Positions 8,395 to 17,255 of a stretch of DNA of 45,636 bases are shown piece after piece. Within the stretch, counting starts at the first letter, position 1. Each line of letters begins with the position of its first letter. Source of the DNA: JAFAGX01 sp035623255 (lineage in GTDB: Bacteria > Acidobacteriota > Terriglobia > Terriglobales > Acidobacteriaceae); NCBI GenBank assembly GCA_035623255.1, contig DASPTU010000005.1, forward strand, positions 1 to 45,636, written 5' to 3'. The position numbers were made by a program, and so were the translations under genes. The notes below the pieces were generated by a model. The model did not search any database. It was given only the letters and a program-made list of their open reading frames with translations, and had not been told where the DNA came from.

Positions 8395-10815
8395 TCAATT
8401 CCTCAGCGTCTTACCTGTCTTCAAGGTGTACTGTATCCGCTCCTGCGTCTTCTTCTCCCCGCACAGCGACTTGAAAGCCTCTCGCTCGAGATCCAAAATG
8501 TACTGCTCGCTTACCGGCGTCCCGGCCGAGACATTCCCGCCGCACAAAACTTCCGCGACTTTGTTCCCGATCTTCACTTCGTAGTCAGTGATGTAGCCGC
8601 CTTCGTGCATCAGGTGAACCCCCAGCTTGAGCATGGCCAAGATGTTTTCGCCTGGCGCTGGAATATCTGTTCGCATCTGCGGCGGTTCGTACTCCTCACG
8701 CACCATCTCCAGGGCGCGTTCTTTGGCATCGCTCAGTACGCGTTCGCGGTTCATGGTGATCCGGTCAGCATCGCGCAGAAACCCGAGCGCCCGCGCCTCG
8801 TGTGCCGACGTCGCAACCTTCGCCGTGGCAATGGTCTCGAATGTCTTCTTCATAGCCTCCATCAACTCCACCGACTCGCCCCGCCCTCCCGGCCGAATGG
8901 ACTCTGCCCTGTCAATCGCCCGCAGCAGCATCTCTTTGCACCCGCCGCCACCCGGCAGCAGGCCAACCCCCACCTCCACGAGCCCGGTATAAAGCTCGGC
9001 GTGAGGCTGCAAAGCTGGCGCGTGCAATGAAATCTCAGTGCCGCCGCCCAGAGTCAGGCCGAATGGCGCGACCACCACGGGTTTCGGCGAGAACTTGATG
9101 GCTTGCGTCATCCCCTGGAATTGGCGGATTGCCGTGTCGACCTCGTCCCACTCTTGTTCTTGGACCGACATCAGCAACAGCATGAGATTGGCGCCCACAG
9201 AAAAATTGGTCGCATCATTGTTGATCACAAAACCATCGAACTTGTCGCCCGGGCCGCCGGGCTTGAGCGTTTGCGAGATGAGCTGAACGATGTCCGCACC
9301 TAGCGCATTCATCTTGGAATGAAATTCAAGGCATGCCACACCGTCGCCCAGATCGACCAATGACGCTCCCGAGTTCTTCTTCACCACTCCATTGGACTTT
9401 TTCGCCACATCAACTGACCACACTCCCGCAGGCACCTGAACAGCCTTCCAGTTTTCGTGCTCGAGGTCACAATACATGCGTCCTGAAGGAGTGTGGGGAT
9501 CGTCAAGGTACCAGGATGTTCTTCCGCATGCCAGCAATTTCTCCACGTTCGCCGCGACCGGACGTCCTTCTTTCTTCATGCGAGCGACCGTGGCTTCGAC
9601 GCCGGCGGCATCCCACAATTCGAAGGGACCCAGTTCCCAGTTGAAGCCGAGCCGCATGGCGCGATCGATTTCCACCACCGAATCGGAGATCTCCGGGATT
9701 CGGTTGGCGGCATAAATCCACAGCTCTGACAAAGCAGACCACAGAAACCGCGCGGCTTTGTCTGGCTTGTGCGGTGCGCCATCCATTCCCAGCAACATTC
9801 GAATACGCGCTCCCGTGTGCTCCACGTTCTTGGCCATCTCCAAGGCTGGGAATTTCGGCTTCTGTCGCGGATGATAATCCAACGTTTTCCAATCGAGCGC
9901 GAGCCGTTGGTCCTCGTCGTGATCGTGGCCCTTCACCTTCTTGTAAAAGCCGCCCTTGGTTTTATCGCCCAGCCACTTGCGTTCCAGCATCTGGCGAAAG
10001 AATTCGGGCACTTTGAGATCGCTGCGTTCATCGCGCACATTGTGCGTCATGTTCGCGACCACATGTCCCAAAATGTCCAGCCCAACCAGATCAATGGTGC
10101 GAAACGTCGCCGAGCGCGGCCAACCGACCGCTTGCCCGGTCAGTGCGTCGACTTCTTCGATCGTGAGATCCAGCTCCTGCATGAGGCGCATGACATTCAG
10201 CACCGAGAAGGTGCCGATGCGGTTGGCAATGAAATTGGGCGTATCTTTTGCGAAAACCACACCTTTGCCCAGGCGAACATCGCAAAACTGTGCAATGGCG
10301 TCGATAGCCCTCTTATCGGTATCTGGCGTGGGAATCAGCTCCACCAGCCGCATGTAACGCGGCGGATTGAAGAAATGCGTGCCAAACCATATGCGCCGGA
10401 AGTCTGCGGAAAAACCATCCGCGATTTTCGCCACCGGAAGTCCACTGGTATTCGTCGTGATGATGGTTTCAGGTTTTCGGATGGCTTCAACTTTTCGAAG
10501 TAGGGCGCGCTTGATTTCCAGGTTTTCCACGACTGCTTCAACGATCCAGTCGACCTCCGAAAGCTTCTTTAGATCGTCTTCGAAATTTCCGATCGTGACC
10601 AGCCGAGCAAGCGAGGCGTCCATGAACGCTGCTGGCTTCGACTTCTTCGCTGCCTCCAGGCCGGCGACAGCTACGTTGTTGCGTGCCGGGACATCGGCAT
10701 CGGGAGGAACTATATCCAACAGGTAACTGGGAACACCGGCATTGGCGAAATGCGCGGCGATTCTTGCTCCCATAGTGCCGGCGCCCAGCACTGCAACTTT
10801 GTGAATCCGATTCAT
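8395..10815 (-). CDS. fadN: Fused 3-hydroxyacyl-CoA dehydrogenase / enoyl-CoA hydratase (FadN type)
   Basis: This 806-residue protein should hydrate trans-2-enoyl-CoA and oxidise the 3-hydroxyacyl-CoA with NAD. The dehydrogenase comes first: the Rossmann motif VAVLGAGTMGARIAAHFA at residues 8-25, GTHFFNPPRYMRLVELIP around 165-185, and two C-terminal dehydrogenase domains to about 450. A crotonase-like domain follows at about 480-680, with DGFVINNDATNFSVGANL and LGGGTEISLHA. This order is the reverse of E. coli FadB and matches Bacillus FadN. The Gly-rich GVGLLPGGGGCKE segment is intact. It is the first gene of the operon, preceded by a 365 bp gene-free region. Confidence 0.93.
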   Translation of the reverse strand: MNRIHKVAVLGAGTMGARIAAHFANAGVPSYLLDIVPPDADVPARNNVAVAGLEAAKKSKPAAFMDASLARLVTIGNFEDDLKKLSEVDWIVEAVVENLEIKRALLRKVEAIRKPETIITTNTSGLPVAKIADGFSADFRRIWFGTHFFNPPRYMRLVELIPTPDTDKRAIDAIAQFCDVRLGKGVVFAKDTPNFIANRIGTFSVLNVMRLMQELDLTIEEVDALTGQAVGWPRSATFRTIDLVGLDILGHVVANMTHNVRDERSDLKVPEFFRQMLERKWLGDKTKGGFYKKVKGHDHDEDQRLALDWKTLDYHPRQKPKFPALEMAKNVEHTGARIRMLLGMDGAPHKPDKAARFLWSALSELWIYAANRIPEISDSVVEIDRAMRLGFNWELGPFELWDAAGVEATVARMKKEGRPVAANVEKLLACGRTSWYLDDPHTPSGRMYCDLEHENWKAVQVPAGVWSVDVAKKSNGVVKKNSGASLVDLGDGVACLEFHSKMNALGADIVQLISQTLKPGGPGDKFDGFVINNDATNFSVGANLMLLLMSVQEQEWDEVDTAIRQFQGMTQAIKFSPKPVVVAPFGLTLGGGTEISLHAPALQPHAELYTGLVEVGVGLLPGGGGCKEMLLRAIDRAESIRPGGRGESVELMEAMKKTFETIATAKVATSAHEARALGFLRDADRITMNRERVLSDAKERALEMVREEYEPPQMRTDIPAPGENILAMLKLGVHLMHEGGYITDYEVKIGNKVAEVLCGGNVSAGTPVSEQYILDLEREAFKSLCGEKKTQERIQYTLKTGKTLRN

Positions 10816-11180
10816 TGCGAAACTCCAGTTATCGTGTTGATGAGTCCTGTGAAGCAGTTAAGTTTAATCAGGAAGAATGGGCTCGCGCGTTGAAGTTTAT
10901 CCAGCGTCTCGAATAGGTTGCCGGGATGACTCCAGCATACCAGCACACTGAGTGAAAAAACGCCCCTACAAAAAATGTGGGCGCGGACCGTATTGATGTG
11001 GGGTGAGGATGGCAACGGTACGCGCCCTATTAAATTGAATTTATCCTAGGGCAGAAGACGTCGGAAGTCAAGCTAAATTATTGAGTAATAAAGGCTTAAG
11101 CGCAATTCCGAGAGCACGATTCAACGCGGAGCGCAAGGTTATCCATCACCATTGTGTGTGACGAACACTGGATAGAATTT
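10816..11180. other. Gene-free region between fadN and the Nudix gene
   Basis: No ORF here has a convincing start or family match. It should hold the fadN promoter on the minus strand. The only clear structure is the hairpin at 10955-10983. I saw no recognisable TetR or FadR operator. Confidence 0.6.
10955..10983 (-). terminator. Rho-independent terminator upstream of fadN
   Basis: On the minus strand CGCCCACA and TGTAGGGGCG form the stem and TTTTTT follows directly. It would end transcription from the Nudix gene about 200 bp upstream, separating it from the fad operon. Confidence 0.5.
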
Positions 11181-11687
11181 TCAACCTTCTTCGGCACGGT
11201 TCGGGTTGGATGCTAAGTATTTTTGCGCCCGTCGGATCATCTCTTTCTCCCCACTATAAGTGAGTTTCTGCGCGGCGCCGTCCAAGGGAATCCAGAATGC
11301 TTGTTTGACCTCGATTCTCATCTCCGCCGCGATGTTATCGATTTCACCCGACGCGTATCGCAGCAAATAGAAGCTCACAATCTTGAAGACCCGTTCCCGA
11401 TCGCCCCAGGAGCGCACATACGCGTACTTGACATCGCCGAGCTTCGTCACGGGAATTGCCCTCAATCCGGTCTCTTCGTAAACCTCTCGCAATGCCGTTT
11501 GCTCTGGCTCCTCATTTTTGTCGACTAATCCCTTAGGCAAAGCAAGTAACAATTTTTGCCATTTTTTGCTGCCACGCCGGGTTGAAGTCGCCGTCGAGTC
11601 GTCCTTCTGCGGTTCGATAACCGCGACCTGCCAGCCTTCCGAAGCGGGTCGCACCACCACTCCTCCCGCAGAAATCTCTCTCACCAT
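11181..11687 (-). CDS. Nudix hydrolase
   Basis: Nudix enzymes cleave nucleoside diphosphates linked to another group; substrate cannot be read from sequence. A complete Nudix box starts at residue 53: GLVDKNEEPEQTALREVYEE followed by TGL. This matches Gx5Ex7REVxEExGL exactly, with all metal-binding glutamates present. The 168-residue reading starts at ATG 11687 (MVREISAGGVVVRP), where the domain begins, with GAGG close upstream. A longer reading from 11777 would add 30 residues without family character. The sequence KKWQKLLLALPKG before the box is typical of ADP-ribose or diadenosine polyphosphate hydrolases. It is divergent from the patatin gene. Confidence 0.88.
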   Translation of the reverse strand: MVREISAGGVVVRPASEGWQVAVIEPQKDDSTATSTRRGSKKWQKLLLALPKGLVDKNEEPEQTALREVYEETGLRAIPVTKLGDVKYAYVRSWGDRERVFKIVSFYLLRYASGEIDNIAAEMRIEVKQAFWIPLDGAAQKLTYSGEKEMIRRAQKYLASNPNRAEEG

Positions 11688-11854
11688 TGGCCTCAAGCTA
11701 TCAGGAATGCAGGGCTTAGTCACCTTGTACGGTAATATCCCAACATGGTTACTGTAGAGCGGCGGGATTCTTCTCACTTTTTAGCCCGAGCTGGCATCTT
11801 ACTTGCTGAAATATGTTGGGGTAGTGCCCGGGTCCGGGGGATGCGGGGAAAGTA

Positions 11855-12772
11855 GTGAAGAGCCTAGGGAGAATCATCCGGTCGGTGCAGGCCTTTGGCC
11901 GGGAGCTTTCCGGCCGTCCTGCGGATTTCCCCTATCCCGAAGTTGGGATCGGAGTCGCGTTAGGCGGTGGCTTCGCCCGTGGAATCGCTCACATCGGTGT
12001 TCTCAAAGTCCTCGAACAAGAAAATATCCCGATCCGATATATCGCGGGGACCAGCGTAGGCGCTCTCATCGGAGCTGCCTATTGCAGCGGCTTGTCGCCT
12101 GCCGATCTGGAGCAGGTTGCCACTCGCGTCCGCTTCAAACACTTTGCCCGCTGGACTCTTTCCCGCTACGGTTTCGCCAGCAACCAGCGCATGATCGGCT
12201 TCCTGAACAGTATTCTTAAGGTCAAGACATTTGAGGAATTGCGCATTCCGCTGGCGGTGACGGCAACAGATTTCTCTACCGGCGAAGGCGTCCTATTTCA
12301 CTCCGGGCCTTTGATCGATCCGGTCCGCGCCAGCTGTGCCTATCCCGGAATGTTCTTGCCAGTGAAAATTCGCGGCCGACAGCTCATTGACGGCATGTTG
12401 TCCTACACCGTTCCGACCGCGCCGCTCCGGCAGATGGGTGCAGATCGCGTGTTGGCTGTGCACTTAAAAGGACACTGGACTACCGGCGAAGGTCCGCGCC
12501 ACCTGTTCGATGTGATCGGTCAGTGCTTTGCCATTGCCCAGGAGATGAATTGTCACATTTGGAAGCAGGCTGCCGATCTGGTCATTGAGCCTGACGTCAA
12601 CGGGTACAAATACGATGCCTTTGAGCACAGTGCTGCTCTGGTTCGCGCTGGAGAAGCGGTGACTCGTGCCGCACTGCCGGAGATTCGCAAGTGGCTGCAT
12701 CCTGAGCCAGCCCGCGCACAAAGGCTGCCCAAATCCCCTGTCGTCAGCCCTGCTACCATGCCCGCAGATTAG
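11855..12772 (+). CDS. Patatin-like phospholipase (RssA/YchK type)
   Basis: A serine lipid acyl hydrolase using a Ser-Asp dyad. Near the N terminus, GVALGGGFARGIAHIGVL holds the oxyanion-hole glycines. GTSVG has the nucleophile Ser67 within GxSxG, and LIDGMLS supplies Asp179. CAYPGMFLPVK is a further family block. The length of 305 residues fits the short bacterial patatins. The start is GTG at 11855, with GGGGAA seven bases upstream. No signal peptide or membrane segment is seen, so it is probably cytoplasmic or peripheral. It is alone, divergent from the Nudix gene. Confidence 0.9.
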   Translation: MKSLGRIIRSVQAFGRELSGRPADFPYPEVGIGVALGGGFARGIAHIGVLKVLEQENIPIRYIAGTSVGALIGAAYCSGLSPADLEQVATRVRFKHFARWTLSRYGFASNQRMIGFLNSILKVKTFEELRIPLAVTATDFSTGEGVLFHSGPLIDPVRASCAYPGMFLPVKIRGRQLIDGMLSYTVPTAPLRQMGADRVLAVHLKGHWTTGEGPRHLFDVIGQCFAIAQEMNCHIWKQAADLVIEPDVNGYKYDAFEHSAALVRAGEAVTRAALPEIRKWLHPEPARAQRLPKSPVVSPATMPAD

Positions 12773-12869
12773 CTACGGATCGTGGAGCCTTTAGCACTGC
12801 TGATCTGACGTGGCAATCGGGAATCATTTGGCGGGAGGAGGTTACACCGATAATCTCACGACAACGAAG

Positions 12870-12968
12870 CTAATTTGCTTTCTGCGCACCAGCCTTTTCT
12901 CTGGCGTGAGCGACCAAGGCGGCGAAGCGCGGGTTGCCGTGAAGCGACCTTAAGTCGGGGTTCCCTTT
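12870..12968 (-). pseudogene. Remnant of a TPR-protein C terminus
   Basis: On the minus strand 32 codons and a stop read NPDLRSLHGNPRFAALVAHA and onward to an Ala/Gln/Lys-rich end. DPRFxALV near the stop is a common ending of large TPR kinases and TPR regulators. Two stop codons (TAA TAG) stand directly upstream in the same frame and no start codon exists. It therefore appears to be the decayed tail of a lost gene, just behind the intact TPR kinase. Confidence 0.5.
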
Positions 12969-13056
12969 CTATTATTCCAACATCGATGCTGGGAACCAGA
13001 CCGCGATCAATAGCCCGTCGGTATTCGGAGGAGCCAATGTGATTCGTTAAGAACTT

Positions 13057-15876
13057 CTAGTGTTCTAGTTCCTTCTCCATTTGGGCCGCCTTCTGCGGCT
13101 TCCCCCAATCCTTGTAAAGCTGGACGATCCACCGATGGGCCAGTTCTAGGTGGTAGTGATCGGGGATGGGGATGCGGTCTTTCCGCGCCAGCATCCCCTG
13201 GTAGCCTTCCAGCAGCAGCGGTTCGGCTTCGGCGTATTTCTTTTCTCCCGCGAGGCTGGCGCCCAGCAGGCTCTCGGCGCGGAACCCCTGCCAATCATCC
13301 GGCCGACTCTTTCGAGTTACCTCCATGGCCTCGCGCGCGAGGGGCCCGCTCTCGGCAAATTTCCCTTGCGAGAGGCAGGCCAGCGCCAGGTCGGCGGCGG
13401 ACCTCATCGTATCTGGGTGTTCCTGGCCCAAAACGTTCCGGCGCCCCGCCAGGGCCCGCGAGGCGTAATTCTCTGCCAACGCGTACTTGCCCTCATGCCA
13501 GTAGAGAACGACCAGATTGTCCATGGATCTCAGCGTGTCGGGGTGCTCCGGCCCTTGCACGCGGCGCCTGATTTCCAGAACCTGACCTAACAGTGCCTGG
13601 GCCTGTGCGTACTTGCCCTCCTCCACGTAGTCAGCGGCCAGATTGTTCATGGACTTCAGCGTGTCGGGGTGCTCCGGCCCTTGCACGCGGCGCCGGATCT
13701 CGAAAGTTTGGCTGTCGAGCGCCTCGGCCTGAGCGTATCTACCCTCATCCCAGTAGACGATGGCCAGATTCGCCATGGACCTCAGCGTTTCGGGATGCTC
13801 GGGACCTAACACCCGGCGCTGGATTTCCAAGGTCTGGCTGTCGAGCGCCTCAGCCTGCGCGTACTTGCTCTCTCGCCAGTAGACAATGACCAGATTGTTC
13901 ATGATCGCCAATGTGTCGGGATGCTCGGGACCTAATACTCGGCGCCGGATCTCCAGAGTTTGGCTGTCGAGCGCCTGGGCCTGCGCGTACTTGCCCTCCT
14001 CCTGGTAATCAACGGCCAGATTGTTCATGGACTTCAACGTGTCGGGATGCTCGGGACCTAATACCCGGCGCCGGACTTCCAGAATCTGGCTGTCGAGCGC
14101 CTCAGTCTGCGCGTACTTGCCCTGATTGTAGTAGACATTGGTCAGATTGTTCATGGACTCCAGCGTGTCGGGATGCTCGGGACCTAACACGCGGCGCCGG
14201 ATTTCCAGAGTTTGGCTGTGGAGCGCTTCGGCCTGCGCGTACTTGCCCTCCTTGTCGTAGAGGTTAGCCAGCCTGTTCGCGGACCGCAGCGTGTCTGGGT
14301 GCTCGGGACCTAACACGCGGCGCCGCAAGTCCAGTGCCCGTTCCAACTGCTTTGTTGCCTCTGGGTATAGCCCAAGGTCGTCGTACGTTTGCCCGATGGT
14401 GTTCCGAATGGCACCCTCCACCTCCGGTTGTTTTGCGAACTTGCCCTCGATCCGCTCCGCGGCTCGGTCCAAGGCAGTGCGCACCTTCAGGTCCGGGTCC
14501 GGTTTGGCCCGCGGCCCCGACTGCGTCGCTGCACTAGCCTGGGCCAGCAGATCGTTCTTCAAAAAATCGTTGACCGCCTCCGCCACAGCCGCTTCGCGAT
14601 TTGCCCGTATGCTCTGCCGGATGCTGACGGCGGCAGCCACGATCAGCACTAGAGCGAAGGCGCAAGCGGTGAGCAGGGCCGCACGGTAGCGGCGTGCGAA
14701 CTTGCGGGCACGGTACGCCGCCGAAGGTGGAACTGCCAGCACCGCTTCGTTGTTCAAGTACCGTCCAATGTCAGCCGCCAAATCGGAGGGCGAGGCGTAG
14801 CGCCGCGAGCGCTCCTTTTCCAGGGCCTTCATGGTGATCCAGTCGAGATCACCACGCAGCACGCTCACCAGCTGTTTCGGTTCCGTCCCCCGCGCTTCAG
14901 CTTTGGCGGATGATGTATCGCGATCTGTACTGACTTTGGTGCTGGGCGAGGGAGGATCCTCCTCGCGCAACCGGCGCAATACCTCATCGAAAGGCTTGTC
15001 CTTCCATTGCTGCGTGTCAAACGGCAAACTTCCCGTGAGCAGAACGTAGAGCACCACGCCCAACGAGTAGACATCGCTGCGGGTGTCAATGTCCTTAGCC
15101 GCAGGATCGCACTGCTCCGGACTCATGTATCCCGGAGTCCCGACAAAGCTTCCCACGCGGGTGTGCATGGATTCAGCGGCCATGTCCGTGCCCACGGCTT
15201 TCGCCAGCCCGAAGTCAATAATCCGCGGAACCGGCTTGCCATCGACCTCCACCACCAGGATGTTCGCCGGTTTCAAATCGCGATGGATGATGGCTTTCTG
15301 ATGCGCGTGCTGAACTCCGTCGCAAACCTTGATAAATAACTCCAGCCGCTCACGAATTTTCAACTTCCTCTGGTCACAATAGTCCGTGATCGGCACTCCG
15401 GCGACGTACTCCATCACGAAGTAAGGTTGGTTCTCGGCCGTGGCCCCCGCGTCGAAAACCTTTGCAATGGAGGGATGATCCATGACGGCAAGCGACTGTC
15501 GCTCTGCCTGAAAACGATGGAGCAAGGTGTCGTCGTACATACCCCAGCGAATCAGCTTCAACGCCACCTGCCGTTGCAGGGGTGCGGTCTGTTGCGCAAG
15601 CCAGACTTGGCCCATGCCGCCTTCGCCAATCTTCTGCAGCAGCTGATAGGGGCCGATGAAGCGATTTTCCGTATTTTCTGAAGGCTGGGGCGGGAGCGGA
15701 TACTGCCAAAGGTTACTGCTGGACTCGTGGGCCTTGATAAGCGACTCGACTTCTTGTCGCAGCGACAGGTCCGTGCCGCACGCCTGCTGCAGGAAGGCAG
15801 CCCGCTCACTTGGATCACGTTCGAGGGCGGCCCCGAACAGCTCCTTAATTTTCTCCCATTCTTGCTTTGTTTCCAC
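13057..15876 (-). CDS. Membrane Ser/Thr protein kinase with kinesin-light-chain-type TPR repeats
   Basis: About 939 residues. A Hanks-type kinase domain spans about 76-380: GEGGMGQVWLA is the glycine loop, Lys107 lies in VALKLI, HRDLKPANIL has Asp200, DFGLAK has Asp221, and GTPGYMSPEQ is the activation segment. One membrane helix follows (ALLTACAFALVLIVAAAVS), then about eight 42-residue TPR units with the core RRRVLGPEHPDTL, as in kinesin light chains. The kinase faces the cytoplasm and the TPR part probably faces outward. GTG at 15876 is chosen because AGAGAGG lies five bases upstream and the protein then begins METKQEWEKIKELF; longer readings lack support. It overlaps the end of the ECF sigma gene by 32 nt, so the two are probably translationally coupled. 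Confidence 0.9.
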   Translation of the reverse strand: METKQEWEKIKELFGAALERDPSERAAFLQQACGTDLSLRQEVESLIKAHESSSNLWQYPLPPQPSENTENRFIGPYQLLQKIGEGGMGQVWLAQQTAPLQRQVALKLIRWGMYDDTLLHRFQAERQSLAVMDHPSIAKVFDAGATAENQPYFVMEYVAGVPITDYCDQRKLKIRERLELFIKVCDGVQHAHQKAIIHRDLKPANILVVEVDGKPVPRIIDFGLAKAVGTDMAAESMHTRVGSFVGTPGYMSPEQCDPAAKDIDTRSDVYSLGVVLYVLLTGSLPFDTQQWKDKPFDEVLRRLREEDPPSPSTKVSTDRDTSSAKAEARGTEPKQLVSVLRGDLDWITMKALEKERSRRYASPSDLAADIGRYLNNEAVLAVPPSAAYRARKFARRYRAALLTACAFALVLIVAAAVSIRQSIRANREAAVAEAVNDFLKNDLLAQASAATQSGPRAKPDPDLKVRTALDRAAERIEGKFAKQPEVEGAIRNTIGQTYDDLGLYPEATKQLERALDLRRRVLGPEHPDTLRSANRLANLYDKEGKYAQAEALHSQTLEIRRRVLGPEHPDTLESMNNLTNVYYNQGKYAQTEALDSQILEVRRRVLGPEHPDTLKSMNNLAVDYQEEGKYAQAQALDSQTLEIRRRVLGPEHPDTLAIMNNLVIVYWRESKYAQAEALDSQTLEIQRRVLGPEHPETLRSMANLAIVYWDEGRYAQAEALDSQTFEIRRRVQGPEHPDTLKSMNNLAADYVEEGKYAQAQALLGQVLEIRRRVQGPEHPDTLRSMDNLVVLYWHEGKYALAENYASRALAGRRNVLGQEHPDTMRSAADLALACLSQGKFAESGPLAREAMEVTRKSRPDDWQGFRAESLLGASLAGEKKYAEAEPLLLEGYQGMLARKDRIPIPDHYHLELAHRWIVQLYKDWGKPQKAAQMEKELEH
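13390..14340 (-). repeat. Tandem 126 bp repeats encoding the TPR units
   Basis: Near-identical 126 bp units recur in phase; the block with CCAGATTGTTCATGG recurs near 13509, 13635, 13761, 13887, 14013, 14139 and 14265. Each unit encodes one 42-residue TPR. DNA-level similarity is higher than the fold would need, implying recent duplication or gene conversion. Confidence 0.85.
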
Positions 15877-16516
15877 TTCCGCCTCTCTTGATCTGGCGTG
15901 ACAGCCATGCTCGCGCCATACTCCAGTCACGCTTCACGGTTGCAGGCGAAATCTCGAGAACCGCCGCCGTCTCTTCTACCGTCAATCCTGCAAAAAAACG
16001 CAGCTCCACGATCCGGCTTTGTTGAGGATCACGCTCGGCAAGATGCTTCAGGGCACCATCCAGGGCGAGCACATCCATATCTTCGTTCTTGACCGCACCG
16101 AGCTCGTCGTGGAGCGTCACCTTGCAGTCGCACCCACGCTTAGCTGAGCGGTGTCTCCTGGCATAGTCGACTAAAATCTGCCGCATCAGGGTTGCCGCCA
16201 GCGCGACGAACTGGGCGCGGTTCTGCGTCCGGAAAGGACCTTGTTCCACCAGCCGCAGATAGGCTTCGTTAATCAAGGCTGTGGTTTGCAGAGTGTGGTC
16301 CGGACGCTCCCCGCGGAGGTAATGGTGCGCCAGCCCGTGGAGCTCGTTATGAACCAGCGGCACTAAGCCTTCGAGGGCCTTCTGGTCGCCCGCTTGCCAG
16401 TTGGCAAGCAGCTTATGGAGCGTTTGAGAACGAAAATCCGCCACGCCCACCCCCAGATTGCTGAACACAATAGCCTTCCTCACCTCCGCAGTCAACTGAG
16501 GACTAGCCACCCTCAC
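15845..16516 (-). CDS. ECF RNA polymerase sigma factor (TIGR02999-like)
   Basis: An ECF sigma factor of the type usually found beside TPR kinases. Region 2 reads LVPLVHNELHGLAHHYLRGE and TALINEAYLRLVEQ. RAQFVALAATLMRQILVDYA is the hallmark segment of this family. Region 4 (ELRFFAGLTVEETAAVLEIS, then PATVKRDWSMARAWLSR) is a helix-turn-helix for the -35 element. The start is uncertain: GTG at 16516 gives 223 residues, but GTG at 16450 or 16444 would fit the usual N terminus better. No anti-sigma factor is adjacent; the overlapping kinase is the likely regulator, perhaps by phosphorylation. Confidence 0.88.
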   Translation of the reverse strand: MRVASPQLTAEVRKAIVFSNLGVGVADFRSQTLHKLLANWQAGDQKALEGLVPLVHNELHGLAHHYLRGERPDHTLQTTALINEAYLRLVEQGPFRTQNRAQFVALAATLMRQILVDYARRHRSAKRGCDCKVTLHDELGAVKNEDMDVLALDGALKHLAERDPQQSRIVELRFFAGLTVEETAAVLEISPATVKRDWSMARAWLSRQIKRGGSGNKARMGEN

Positions 16517-16622
16517 GCTTCTTTCTGAAATTCGACAACTCTCTTGAGCCCGTTAGCTTCGGCATTTCGCCTTTACCAGTAGAGCTTGTTTCGGGGCGGT
16601 TGCCCTGCGATAGGAGGTTGCT

Positions 16623-16814
16623 ATGTCTTTGGTTGTGAAGTTGATGATCGGCGGATGGGCCACCACGCTGGCGATGATCGGGGTCTGTGCTCTTCATCAG
16701 TCGGGGAAGCTGTTCAAGCTGCGTAGACACATTGCGCGGTGGGTCGCACCTCTGGGTACGACAACTGCCCGCGTGGAGAAGGGCCAATACCCGGGGAGAG
16801 TGCAAGCAGACTGA
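16623..16814 (+). CDS. Small single-pass membrane protein (63 aa)
   Basis: No family recognised. The ATG is preceded by AGGAGGT at 16612-16618 with five-base spacing from AGGAGG, among the best Shine-Dalgarno sites in the window. Residues 4-24 are hydrophobic (VVKLMIGGWATTLAMIGVCAL), followed by the basic stretch KLFKLRRHIARW. This predicts one membrane helix with its C-terminal side in the cytoplasm. The gene is divergent from the ECF sigma factor, about 106 bp away, and is followed by another small membrane ORF. It could be spurious, but the signal is better than for any shadow frame. Confidence 0.5.
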   Translation: MSLVVKLMIGGWATTLAMIGVCALHQSGKLFKLRRHIARWVAPLGTTTARVEKGQYPGRVQAD

Positions 16815-16957
16815 AGGCGTAGGGCGCCGACACTATCCAAATTGCGTGGACGCCGGTTCGGTCCGCGAAGCCAGACGGCGAGATGCGCGTCGTCCACAGA
16901 GTTTGCGTTCGAAGATCAAGACGGAAGTCGTCGACGAACGGATCAGGAGTATTCAAC

Positions 16958-17128
16958 ATGCTTTACTTTGATTGCTTTGTCATCGGCTCATGGATGTTCG
17001 CTCTGGGGTGGTTCTTAGGTGCCATCTATGGGCAAAACCTGAATCAAGAGACAGAAATTCTCCGAGTAAGTGGAGAAGCCGAACCGTGCCTGGATTGCGA
17101 GGCATGGCGGCTTTCCGCTTTGGCGTAG
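16958..17128 (+). CDS. Small single-pass membrane protein (56 aa) with CxxC
   Basis: No family recognised. It starts at ATG 16958, behind AGGAG at 16945-16949 with an eight-base gap. Residues 5-25 form one hydrophobic segment (DCFVIGSWMFALGWFLGAIYG). The short tail carries CLDCEAW, a CxxC pair that could bind metal or form a disulfide. It follows the 63-residue ORF by about 143 bp on the same strand. A longer in-frame reading from 16883 lacks a Shine-Dalgarno site and would add a basic stretch with no conserved look. Confidence 0.45.
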   Translation: MLYFDCFVIGSWMFALGWFLGAIYGQNLNQETEILRVSGEAEPCLDCEAWRLSALA

Positions 17129-17255
17129 CCGCCGTCGTTCCGCAATTTCCCCTTTAGCCAGCTTTAGTCCCGCCTGGTGAAGGGGGTCTTGGCTGCATGT
17201 TGGAGCGGATCAGTTGGCCACTGATTTACGCACACCCGCTCCAACCAAGTGTTGC

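Noticed and set aside
7900..9030. 376-codon plus-strand ORF across fadA and fadN
   Set aside because: Antisense to two conserved enzymes and without any recognisable domain.
13390..14340. Regular 126 bp repeats considered as a CRISPR-like array
   Set aside because: Repeat and spacer are not distinguishable, the period is exactly 42 codons and the frame encodes TPR units.
16503..16805. 100-codon minus-strand ORF upstream of the ECF sigma gene
   Set aside because: No Shine-Dalgarno site, low-complexity composition, and it is antisense to the better supported small membrane ORF.
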